The notes under the pieces: generated by a model
Database searches by the model: none
Told to the model about the DNA's origin: nothing
Seen by the model: only the letters and a program-made list of their open reading frames with translations
Part shown: positions 1-5,166 of the stretch, one piece after another
Numbering within the stretch: the stretch's first letter is position 1
How the letters are laid out: every line of letters begins with the position of its first letter
Assembly (NCBI GenBank): GCA_030603035.1
Contig: JAUVYQ010000162.1
Coordinates: forward strand, 1-5,437
Direction: 5' to 3'
DNA: 5,437 bases
Origin: Phycisphaerae bacterium
GTDB lineage: Bacteria > Planctomycetota > Phycisphaerae > Sedimentisphaerales > SG8-4
Position numbers and translations under genes: made by a program

Positions 1-108
1 TTGGACACCTGAAACACCGTTCCGTGCCGGGTCCCTTCCGGAAAATGTACCTATTTTTAAATTTCAGATTTAAGATTTCAAATTTCAGATTTCATTTCTT
101 CTCTGCGG
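1..108. repeat. A/T-rich spacer with a 13-bp direct repeat, downstream of lepB
   Basis: The motif AAATTTCAGATTT occurs at 59-71 and again at 80-92, a 21-bp period, inside an AT-rich tract that ends just after the lepB stop. I recall such 'aaatttcagattt' tracts as common intergenic debris in planctomycete genomes. Positions 2-73 are open on the plus strand (24 codons to TAA at 71-73) and could be the tail of a gene entering from the left, but the peptide runs into the repeat and I cannot support it. No clear terminator hairpin for lepB is visible here. Confidence 0.5.
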
Positions 109-1656
109 TTAATCCGTGGTGCTTGAGCCGCCGTAGATAAAACGCATCCGGCCAATGTTAGGGATAACAGCAAATCGAGATTTGGCAAACGGTCTAAAAC
201 CGCTGGGCCAATAGACAAACAAAGCCTTGCCTACCAGGTAGTCACGCGGGACGATGCCTTTGCGGTAAAATCGGCCGTTATTTCCCTTCCCCTTTGCTCT
301 CCACCATCTGCCGTCCTCACTGTTCGGACTATTGTCACCAAGTACGAAAAATTCATCTTCTTCAAGCTTGAAAGCATTGCCCTGTGTTGCTCTGCCCTGT
401 TCGCGACTGTTGGGAGACCTTTTTGCAGTGTAGTGGATGTCCCTGAAAACCCCTATATGTGAGAGTGTTAGTTTGCCGGAGCCGAAAATTCTAACCTGCG
501 GCTCGATATCTGTTCTTCTCTGACCGGCGTCTTCGGCAGCGCGTCCCAAATCATAAACTAACTTTTCGCTGCCGAATTGAAAAATCAATTGATGGTCAAC
601 ATTGGCAAATTTAACCAGAGTCGCTTTGTTTATAGCCGGCGGCTCAATTGGCATACGTCTTATTAAGTCTGTGGTTTTCCCATCCTTTTCGGTCTTTGTG
701 ATTGCCATCTTGCCTGTCAAATCGACCCACGCTTTGTAACGGGTTTGATATTTGCTCAGAGCTATTCCGATACGTCCTTGTGACTCGGCTGCCCGGGCGT
801 AGAAACGTACCATCAGGTCGCTGCAATACGGCATACGCCCGTATTCTCTGACATCGTCGTAAGCGTAGGTGGCTCTGAAATTATTGCCGATTGAGGTGTC
901 ATAAATCATCGTATTGATTTGGTCAGCGGGACTGTCTAACCGGAACAGGGTTGGGTTATCTTTGTCATCGAGTATCCATCTTGAATCTGTGACGTTTCTG
1001 AATGGCTGCTGCCAGGTGTGGTCGTTAAACGACCTTTCTCGTGGCCGAACCGGCTGATAGTCGTTATTATAGACCGGCATCCATAACTCATCCTGGACCT
1101 TGGGGGGTTTTCGGCTGATTTCTCCGTTGATGTAAACGTCGCCATCGATTATTTCCACGGTCTCTTCTGGTCGGCCCACTAATCGTTTGATGTAATTTAT
1201 TGAGGGGTCGAGTGGATTTTTGAAAACTATTACATCCCATTGTTTGGGTTCGAAGAACTGATAGACGCACTTTAGGACCAATATCCGGTCGCCGTTTGCT
1301 ACCGGCGTTGCTCCGCCGACCGGCTGGTAATTACCACAACTTGGACAGCGGGAAGGATATGATCTCAGATGTCCGGACCGTGGAACATAGTCATCCGGAA
1401 ATCCATAACTTCGCGGCACAAAGCCATACTCGTATTTGTATCCGCACTGCCGGCAGCCCAGCCGAAAATGTGCCCCCTTAAGCGTATCGGCCATACTGCC
1501 GGTAGGTATCCGGAATGCTTCCATTACAAATGCCCTGAAGACAAAGGCCAATATAAAGGCGGTTATCAGCCATTCGAAGGTCTTTGCAATTTCAGCCGCT
1601 CTCTTTTTTCGAGCGGCCTTCTTGGAGCTGGTTTTTTCGGTCTCACTTAGAGACAT
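109..1656 (-). CDS. lepB: Signal peptidase I (family S26), long form with zinc-knuckle insert
   Basis: This is the membrane serine protease that removes signal peptides from exported proteins on the outer face of the cytoplasmic membrane. Numbering is for a 515-residue product. A Lys/Arg-rich N-terminus precedes one membrane segment at about 28-44. The nucleophile Ser54 lies in RIPTGSM, 'GDRILVLK' follows at 122-129, the general base Lys157 lies in YIKRLVGRPEE, and the late box GDNSPNSEDGR is at 440-450. Two CxxC knuckles (Cys68/71 and Cys104/107) probably bind one metal ion. A block at about 183-405 separates the catalytic boxes and includes 'VKFANVDHQLIFQFG', which I recall from planctomycete homologues and which may be a beta-sandwich. 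The protein is much longer than the E. coli enzyme (about 324 residues). I chose ATG at 1656 because AGGA lies 9 nt upstream; an in-frame TTG at 1665 would abut that AGGA. All catalytic residues are present. Confidence 0.95.
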   Translation of the reverse strand: MSLSETEKTSSKKAARKKRAAEIAKTFEWLITAFILAFVFRAFVMEAFRIPTGSMADTLKGAHFRLGCRQCGYKYEYGFVPRSYGFPDDYVPRSGHLRSYPSRCPSCGNYQPVGGATPVANGDRILVLKCVYQFFEPKQWDVIVFKNPLDPSINYIKRLVGRPEETVEIIDGDVYINGEISRKPPKVQDELWMPVYNNDYQPVRPRERSFNDHTWQQPFRNVTDSRWILDDKDNPTLFRLDSPADQINTMIYDTSIGNNFRATYAYDDVREYGRMPYCSDLMVRFYARAAESQGRIGIALSKYQTRYKAWVDLTGKMAITKTEKDGKTTDLIRRMPIEPPAINKATLVKFANVDHQLIFQFGSEKLVYDLGRAAEDAGQRRTDIEPQVRIFGSGKLTLSHIGVFRDIHYTAKRSPNSREQGRATQGNAFKLEEDEFFVLGDNSPNSEDGRWWRAKGKGNNGRFYRKGIVPRDYLVGKALFVYWPSGFRPFAKSRFAVIPNIGRMRFIYGGSSTTD

Positions 1657-1672
1657 AAATGCCAATCCTGCT
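1648..1672 (-). promoter_or_regulatory. lepB ribosome-binding site and start choice
   Basis: On the minus strand the order is AGGA, nine bases, then ATG at 1656-1654. The alternative TTG at 1665-1663 begins one base after the AGGA, too close to use it, so the ATG is the better start. Confidence 0.6.
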
Positions 1673-1687
1673 CTGTTTTTTTCTTAC

Positions 1688-1719
1688 CACAAAGACAATT
1701 TTTTCTTCGTGTCTTTGTG
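1688..1719. repeat. 10-bp inverted repeat in the lepB leader
   Basis: CACAAAGACA at 1688-1697 is perfectly complementary to TGTCTTTGTG at 1710-1719, with a T-rich 12-nt loop. A further 'GTCTTGGTGG' follows at 1720-1729, whose GGTGG can pair with the CCAC at 1687-1690. The wording (cacaaagacac, cttcgtgtctttgtg) matches what I recall of a dispersed intergenic repeat in environmental planctomycete genomes. It sits between the predicted lepB promoter and the lepB start, so it would be transcribed as a hairpin in the leader. It could equally be a neutral repeat. Confidence 0.6.
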
Positions 1720-1816
1720 TCTTGGTGGCTAATAATTGAGAGCTTTGTGTCCATTATTTCAAAACAGTTTAACCAGGACATTACAAACAACCGGGTTCCT
1801 ATTTTGTCCCGCACCA

Positions 1817-1845
1817 ATTATGCCGATAAGCTCTCAGCCGGTCAA
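1817..1845 (-). promoter_or_regulatory. Predicted sigma70-type promoter for lepB
   Basis: On the minus strand TTGACC (1845-1840) and CATAAT (1822-1817) are separated by exactly 17 bases. Each box matches five of six consensus positions. Transcription would begin near 1810 and give a leader of about 150 nt. The site lies after the ybjQ-like stop, so lepB can be transcribed independently, although read-through from upstream is possible because no terminator is obvious between them. Confidence 0.6.
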
Positions 1846-1875
1846 TAAACTATTTGTCCTCGAAGCTATTTTACT

Positions 1876-2433
1876 CTATTCGCTGAGCTTGACAGCTGTG
1901 CCGTAAGCAAAAAGTTCAGCCGCGCTTCCCACAACACTGGTAGTCATATAGCGAACATTGATTATTGCATCCGCTCCCATCTCTGCCGCTTTAGCGACCA
2001 TCCTATTAGTAGCTGCTGCCCGGGCCCTTCCCATCATCTCTGTGTATTCAGTCAATTCGCCGCCAAGGACAAGTCTGATTAGGGCGGACAGGTCTTTGCC
2101 AAGCCAGATAGCAAATACCGTATGGCCCTGCACCAGACCGAGAACCTCCGTAATTTCCTGGCCGGGTATTTCTGTGGAATTCAATAGCGAAACTGTGCGC
2201 TCCGGCTCACTAAGCACTGGCGCCTCTTTTGATGTCTTGATTTTCCTTTGTTCGAGGGCCACTGTCACCAGGACCACAAGGATACCACCCAGAAGGCAGA
2301 AAACCGCTATCCTGAGCCACCAGGGCACACGCGGGTCTTCGGCAGCGACCACGTGCCACGGTATCCCGGCAAATACTGCAGTGAACAGCCCGAGTACGAA
2401 GGCCAGCGAGCCAATTTGTCGAAGTGTTTTCAT
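1876..2433 (-). CDS. YbjQ/UPF0145-family protein with N-terminal membrane segments
   Basis: The 185-residue product begins with a hydrophobic stretch at about 7-24 and a second at about 38-60, separated by a short loop with WHVVAAEDPRVPWW. A charged linker follows. From about residue 86 to the end is a YbjQ-like domain (formerly DUF74), recognised by 'STEIPGQEITEVLGLVQG' and the C-terminal 'NRMVAKAAEMGADAIINVRY' and 'ELFAYGTAVKL'. Family members form small oligomeric domains of unsettled function, sometimes labelled heavy-metal binding; I see no cysteine cluster in this domain that would support metal binding. The stand-alone family is about 105 residues, so the membrane anchor is an extension, and the domain probably faces the cytoplasm. 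The first hydrophobic stretch could instead be a signal peptide (a VFA-GI or VAA-ED end). The start has a strong AAGGAAAGGAA site, its last AGGA six bases before the ATG. Confidence 0.88.
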   Translation of the reverse strand: MKTLRQIGSLAFVLGLFTAVFAGIPWHVVAAEDPRVPWWLRIAVFCLLGGILVVLVTVALEQRKIKTSKEAPVLSEPERTVSLLNSTEIPGQEITEVLGLVQGHTVFAIWLGKDLSALIRLVLGGELTEYTEMMGRARAAATNRMVAKAAEMGADAIINVRYMTTSVVGSAAELFAYGTAVKLSE

Positions 2434-2469
2434 AGCTATTCCTTTCCTTAGTAGAATCGAAAAATCTCA

Positions 2470-2488
2470 GCTAACGCTCAGCGTCAGC
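2470..2488 (-). promoter_or_regulatory. Hairpin in the ybjQ-like leader, terminator-like
   Basis: Read on the minus strand, GCTGACGC, loop TGA and GCGTTAGC form an 8-bp stem with one G-U pair. TGAGA and then TTTTT follow. The five bases between stem and T-run make it a poor classical terminator. It lies between the predicted promoter and the ribosome-binding site, so attenuation or mRNA stabilisation are both possible. Confidence 0.4.
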
Positions 2489-2526
2489 ATTGGGTACTCC
2501 CGTTTATTATGATAAAAAACTGACTA

Positions 2527-2555
2527 AACATATGCCACAGGCTCTATACTATCAA
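2527..2555 (-). promoter_or_regulatory. Possible promoter of the ybjQ-like gene
   Basis: On the minus strand TTGATA (2555-2550, five of six consensus matches) and TATGTT (2532-2527, four of six) are 17 bases apart. Transcription would start near 2520, giving a leader of roughly 85 nt that contains the 2470-2488 hairpin. Confidence 0.4.
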
Positions 2556-2610
2556 ATTTCATTTCAAATGCACGACTTCATATCCCAAATCCGGGTTTAC
2601 AAATAATCGC

Positions 2611-2622
2611 CGGCTGCAGCCG
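2611..2622. repeat. 12-bp perfect palindrome
   Basis: CGGCTGCAGCCG equals its own reverse complement. It lies about 55 bases upstream of the predicted -35 box of the ybjQ-like gene. It could be an operator for a dimeric regulator or a chance GC palindrome. No second copy was noticed in the window. Confidence 0.35.
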
Positions 2623-2944
2623 CCTGCCCGAAACCACAAATGGGCACTCTTAAAAAGCTCACAAAAAGCGTAAATGCGGGCCTTTTGGATTCTCCGCAGG
2701 AGGCGAACTCTTTAATACGATGCAAAGAGCGAAATTCTCGAACGCAGACGCAGGATTAAACAAGGGTGGTTTTTATGTAACATCTTGCAAATAAAGAGCT
2801 TATACCCAATCGGTTTGCAGAAAAGACTGTTTCATCCTGCTTTGTTTTCCCCGGATTTGTTGATGAGTTTGTGTATTTTGCGGAGGCTTAAATAGGGGAG
2901 GCGGCGCAAGAAGGCTTAGGTTTTTATTTGTTCTTGATGCAGGG

Positions 2945-3016
2945 TCAAATTTTTTTTAGAAGCTGAAAAAATTTATTTAAAAATTGCTTGTGATATAGAA
3001 GTCTTTGTTGTATAGT
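2945..3016 (+). promoter_or_regulatory. Predicted HU promoter with AT-rich upstream tract
   Basis: TTGTGA (2988-2993) and TATAGT (3011-3016) lie exactly 17 bases apart. An AT-rich run with A- and T-tracts occupies about 2945-2987 directly upstream of the -35 box, the position of an UP element and also a typical target for curvature-sensing proteins such as HU. Transcription would start near 3023, about 240 nt before the HU start codon. Autoregulation by HU binding here is inference. Confidence 0.5.
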
Positions 3017-3104
3017 AATTTGCGGTATTTTAGAGTTTCTATTTTGCCGGTTGGTTTTACGATAGACGGTTGCTCATCGATTTGTAGTTTTGCAGAGGTG
3101 TGTG

Positions 3105-3260
3105 ATGAGTTGTTGGATAAGAAAGGTTAATTTGTTAGAGGTCCCCCCTTTTGTAGAAAGTCGCAAAACTCCGGTGCTGTTGCCGGACAGCAATGCGCTT
3201 TCGGTAAGCGGAATCCAGTTTCTCCGGCAGTTTGCCGGATTTCTTCTTGAAATGAGGTAG
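3105..3260 (+). CDS. Possible 51-residue leader ORF upstream of the HU gene
   Basis: ATG at 3105 opens 51 codons ending in TAG at 3258-3260, only three bases before the HU ATG. A good ribosome-binding site (GAGG at 3095-3098) lies six bases before the start. The peptide starts MSCWIRKVNLLEVPPF and ends QFAGFLLEMR; I recognise no family, and it has no clear signal peptide. The spacing suggests translational coupling, because the HU Shine-Dalgarno (GAGG at 3254-3257) lies inside the last codons of this ORF. The same stretch contains three consecutive hairpins, so it may instead be an untranslated structured leader that is open by chance. Confidence 0.4.
   Translation: MSCWIRKVNLLEVPPFVESRKTPVLLPDSNALSVSGIQFLRQFAGFLLEMR
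3175..3239 (+). promoter_or_regulatory. Three consecutive hairpins in the HU leader; the last is terminator-like
   Basis: Three stems follow each other in the predicted leader RNA. TGCTGT/ACAGCA (3175-3180 with 3187-3192) has loop TGCCGG. CGCTT/AAGCG (3196-3200 with 3206-3210) has loop TCGGT. TCCGGCA/TGCCGGA (3223-3229 with 3233-3239) has a three-base loop and is followed by TTTCTTCTT. The third resembles an intrinsic terminator with an imperfect U-tract and lies just before the HU ribosome-binding site. It could act as an attenuator or mask translation; this is inferred from pairing by eye. Confidence 0.45.
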
Positions 3261-3263
3261 CCT

Positions 3264-3575
3264 ATGTCAACAGTTACAAAGAAAGAACTTATCGACCGGA
3301 TTGCAGAACGTACGCAGGCAAAAAGAGTCGTAGTCAAGCGTATAATTCAGACGTTTCTTGACGAGGTAATAGCAGAATTGTGTAAGAATAATCGTTTGGA
3401 ATTCCGCGACTTTGGCGTCTTCGAGACCAGGACAAGGGTCGCCAGAATTGCGCAGAATCCTAAAACTCTTGAGCGAGTTGAGGTCCCTGCCAAGCGAACG
3501 GTTAAGTTTAAAATGGGCCGACTGATGAAGGAGAATCTTTGTATCCCTGCTGCAGAATCGGCTGAAGCGAAATAG
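3264..3575 (+). CDS. HU/IHF-family DNA-binding protein
   Basis: This 103-residue protein matches the bacterial HU/IHF fold, a dimer that bends and compacts DNA in the nucleoid. The N-terminal helices (MSTVTKKELIDRIAE, then VVVKRIIQTFLDEVIAEL) form the dimer body. The 'RLEFRDFGVFETRTR' strand and turn are typical of the family. The DNA-contacting arm holds QNPKT at 64-68 with Pro66 as the likely intercalating proline, and 'VPAKRTVKFKMGRLMKE' closes the domain. The usual RNPxTG arm motif is changed: Arg to Gln and Gly to Leu. An alanine/glutamate-rich tail (about 91-103) extends past the roughly 90-residue norm. GAGG lies six bases before ATG. It is expressed from the long leader described upstream. 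HU and IHF subunits cannot be separated from sequence by eye, so no symbol is given. Confidence 0.92.
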   Translation: MSTVTKKELIDRIAERTQAKRVVVKRIIQTFLDEVIAELCKNNRLEFRDFGVFETRTRVARIAQNPKTLERVEVPAKRTVKFKMGRLMKENLCIPAAESAEAK

Positions 3576-3718
3576 TTGTTGGGGCCCCATTTCGAATTAA
3601 AAGCTACAGTTCACAACAGAAGGCGGCAGAGTTTCAACTGCGGACTCTCGGCTATGGCAGATTGCGGGGTGGGGAGAGAATAGGTTGTTTGGGCAAAGTT
3701 GTTCAAAAGGAGCGTTTT
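3576..3718 (+). other. Spacer and leader before the cold-shock gene
   Basis: The 143 bases between the HU stop and the cold-shock start contain a perfect 10-bp palindrome TGGGGCCCCA at 3580-3589, just after the HU stop. I found no convincing promoter and no hairpin with a T-run, so co-transcription with the HU gene is possible. Cold-shock genes often have long structured 5' leaders that act as thermosensors; no specific cold-box motif is recognised here. Confidence 0.35.
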
Positions 3719-3946
3719 ATGTCAGAGGGAAAAGTTAAGTGGTTCAACCCAAGGAAAGGGTACGGATTTATCGCTACCGAGGACGGCCGCGATATCTTCG
3801 TCCACTACGCAAGTATTTCAGGAGAAGGATACAGGACTCTCGCTGAAGGCGATCCGGTTACTTTCGACATCGTCGAGGGCGAAAAGGGGCTAAGGGCCGA
3901 GAATGTAGTTCCAATATCAGCCTCGGAAAGCAAAGAAGAGTCGTAA
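3719..3946 (+). CDS. Cold-shock-domain protein, CspA family
   Basis: This 75-residue protein is a single cold-shock domain, a five-stranded OB-fold that binds single-stranded RNA and DNA and acts as an RNA chaperone. RNP1 is KGYGFI at 13-18 and RNP2 is DIFVHY at 25-30. The surface aromatics Trp8, Phe9, Tyr15, Phe17, Phe27, His29 and Tyr30 are in their expected places. A short Ser/Glu/Lys-rich tail (about 67-75) extends slightly beyond the domain. The start is set by a strong AAGGAG (3707-3712) six bases before the ATG at 3719; a longer frame from 3662 would add 19 residues that precede the domain and use no clear ribosome-binding site. It follows the HU gene on the same strand. Whether it is cold-induced or constitutive cannot be told from sequence. 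Confidence 0.95.
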   Translation: MSEGKVKWFNPRKGYGFIATEDGRDIFVHYASISGEGYRTLAEGDPVTFDIVEGEKGLRAENVVPISASESKEES

Positions 3947-3982
3947 AGTTACTTTCTTATTTTGGGCCAGAGGGGAGGTTAT

Positions 3983-3999
3983 AAACAAATCTTGTTTTT
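3983..3999 (+). terminator. Weak AT-rich hairpin with T-run after the cold-shock gene
   Basis: AAACAA (3983-3988), loop ATC and TTGTTT (3992-3997) are followed by TT. The stem has only one G-C pair, so termination would be weak. It is the only stem with a T-run close to the cold-shock stop. Confidence 0.3.
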
Positions 4000-4017
4000 A
4001 TCATTCCCTGATTGCCT

Positions 4018-4062
4018 TGGGTTCCCGTTTTGCGGCTTTTTGCAAAATGTGGCCAGAACCCA
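4018..4062 (+). promoter_or_regulatory. Nested two-stem structure upstream of the HNH gene
   Basis: TGGGTTC (4018-4024) pairs perfectly with GAACCCA (4056-4062). Inside it TTTTGC (4028-4033) pairs with GCAAAA (4042-4047) around an eight-base loop. The element lies in the 195-base spacer between the cold-shock and HNH genes. It may be an RNA leader structure, a palindromic repeat, or a terminator without a proper U-tract. A GGGGTCCCC palindrome follows at 4069-4077. Confidence 0.45.
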
Positions 4063-4110
4063 CAAAATGGGGTCCCCTGATTTAATGCTAAAGAAACGGC
4101 AATAGCAGAG

Positions 4111-4126
4111 TCCGGCAATTTGCCGG
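4111..4126 (+). repeat. CCGGCAATTTGCCGG palindrome just before the HNH gene
   Basis: CCGGCAA-T-TTGCCGG at 4112-4126 is a perfect 15-base inverted repeat, 15 bases before the HNH start. With the preceding T it matches the 3223-3238 hairpin before the HU gene at all but one of 16 positions. It may be a shared operator or RNA element, or copies of a small repeat. There is no obvious Shine-Dalgarno between it and the ATG, only a GAG about 11 bases upstream. Confidence 0.5.
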
Positions 4127-4141
4127 GTCGAGATACGATAT

Positions 4142-4777
4142 ATGATTGCTGCCGAGTTCAAATCCGGGCTGGACTGTAATGTGCTTGTCCTGAACAAGCA
4201 TTATATGGCTATCCGAATAGTGGGTGCCAGACGGGCATTTTCTTTGCTGTTTCGCGACCTTGCCGAGGTCGTCTCTTTTGAGCAGGGCGGATATTCCAAC
4301 TATAACTTCCAGAGCTGGTGTGACGTGAGCCGGTTCAGGCGTCATTTCGAGCCGGACGGGCACGACTGGGTCTCCACGGTCAATTTTTATATAGCGGTGC
4401 CGCGGATTATCCGGTTGTTATTTTATGACCGTTTGCCGCGAAACGAGGTGAAATTTAATCGACGAAACCTCTTCGCTCGCGATAAAAATAGATGTCAGTA
4501 TTGCGGCAAACGCCAGCGGACCAGCGAGCTGTCGCTTGACCATATTATCCCTAAGAGTATGGGAGGCAAATCAGCTTGGGAAAATATAGTTTGTGCCTGC
4601 GCGAAATGCAACGTGAGAAAAGGCGGCCGAACCCCCCGGCAGGCGGCAATGACGCTTATCCAGAAGCCCGTTAAGCCAAAACACAATCCGCTCGTTCATA
4701 TTCACTTGGGCCATCAGCGTTACCGCAGTTGGAAGCAATTCCTCGACCATGCTTACTGGTCTGTCGAGCTAAAATAG
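4142..4777 (+). CDS. HNH endonuclease-family protein
   Basis: The 211-residue product has the layout of a widespread HNH family. The N-terminal module 'VLVLNKHYMAIRIVGARRAFSLLFRDLAEVV' at about 14-44 resembles the 'VLVLNxxYEPLxVxxxxRAxxLLLxGKAEVV' lead of these proteins. The nuclease domain at about 108-168 has zinc knuckles CQYC (Cys118/121) and CAKC (Cys153/156), the catalytic Asp133-His134 pair in LSLDHIIPKSMGG, Asn148 in WENIV, and Asn157 in CNVRKGGRTP. HNH domains cut DNA with a divalent metal ion; the in vivo role of this stand-alone family is unsettled. There is no partner methylase, recombinase or prophage gene nearby, so restriction or homing is not indicated. The ATG is kept because the N-terminal module needs it, although the ribosome-binding site is weak. 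The next in-frame Met, residue 22, would cut that module. Confidence 0.9.
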   Translation: MIAAEFKSGLDCNVLVLNKHYMAIRIVGARRAFSLLFRDLAEVVSFEQGGYSNYNFQSWCDVSRFRRHFEPDGHDWVSTVNFYIAVPRIIRLLFYDRLPRNEVKFNRRNLFARDKNRCQYCGKRQRTSELSLDHIIPKSMGGKSAWENIVCACAKCNVRKGGRTPRQAAMTLIQKPVKPKHNPLVHIHLGHQRYRSWKQFLDHAYWSVELK

Positions 4778-4943
4778 CCCTGATAAAGCGGGACGATGCG
4801 CCAGTCTCTATCCCAAATAATCAATAAGCCCTCCTGTCCTTCATAATTCGATATTCCTTGCTTGTCCCGAAAGTATCAGTCGGGATTCGACATTCGATAT
4901 TCACCATCCCTTTCTGTCTCCCGTCTTCTGTCCTCCGTTGTAG

Positions 4944-4965
4944 GGGCAGGCCCACGTGCCTGCCC
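4944..4965. repeat. REP-like GC-rich palindrome
   Basis: GGGCAGGC (4944-4951) and GCCTGCCC (4958-4965) form a perfect 8-bp stem around CCACGT. I recall the surrounding wording, 'taggggcaggcccacgtgcctgccc', as a dispersed intergenic palindrome in several bacterial lineages. It may belong to the REP class mobilised by RAYT transposases; none is encoded here. Confidence 0.55.
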
Positions 4966-5166
4966 TGTCTCCGCCGTAAGGCGTCCCCGCCAAGGGGCGT
5001 CCCCCCTGGGACAAGCGGACTAACGCTGGTCGTGTGGGATCATAACCGTGGCTCTTGCCACAGCAGCATTTTTTGCCTTTGAAATTGGTCCCCGGTTTGA
5101 GGATTCCGAGAAGCTCACCCGTAGGGATCTCCGCTCCCTTAGGGATAAATTCGCTTCGAGTTTGAA

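Larger units (their letters stand above)
2434..3104. other. Gene-free divergent spacer
   Basis: About 670 bases separate the minus-strand ybjQ-like gene from the first plus-strand ORF. I see no convincing ORF; candidates near 2719 (24 codons) and on the minus strand near 2780 (23 codons) lack ribosome-binding sites. The spacer holds the ybjQ-like leader at its left end, a 12-bp perfect palindrome CGGCTGCAGCCG at 2611-2622, a weak CTCTTT/AAAGAG stem around 2710-2733, and an AT-rich tract at about 2945-2990 leading into the predicted HU promoter. The middle (about 2560-2930) has no feature I can name. An unlisted small RNA is possible but unsupported; signatures of tmRNA, RNase P RNA and SRP RNA were not found. 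Confidence 0.5.

Noticed and set aside
2..73. C-terminal end of a plus-strand gene entering the window
   Set aside because: Open for only 24 codons, no recognisable residues, and the last part is the AAATTTCAGATTT repeat; a second frame is also open there.
1657..1665. TTG start adding three residues to signal peptidase I
   Set aside because: The AGGA ribosome-binding site would be one base from the TTG, while it is nine bases from the ATG at 1656.
1958..2512. 184-codon plus-strand frame opposite the ybjQ-like gene
   Set aside because: The minus-strand frame encodes a recognisable family with a strong ribosome-binding site; the plus frame is its shadow and has no recognisable domain.
2719..2793. 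24-codon ORF in the divergent spacer
   Set aside because: The nearest AGGAGG is about 15 bases before the ATG, too far, and the peptide resembles nothing known.
2434..3104. tmRNA, RNase P RNA or SRP RNA
   Set aside because: None of the characteristic conserved stretches of these RNAs could be found on either strand.
3662..3718. Longer cold-shock protein starting at 3662
   Set aside because: The extra 19 residues lie outside the cold-shock domain, and a strong AAGGAG sits correctly before the ATG at 3719.
4154..4167. tRNA T-loop-like GAGTTCAAATCCGG
   Set aside because: The flanking bases do not form the T-stem, no acceptor or anticodon arm is found, and it lies in the first codons of the HNH gene.
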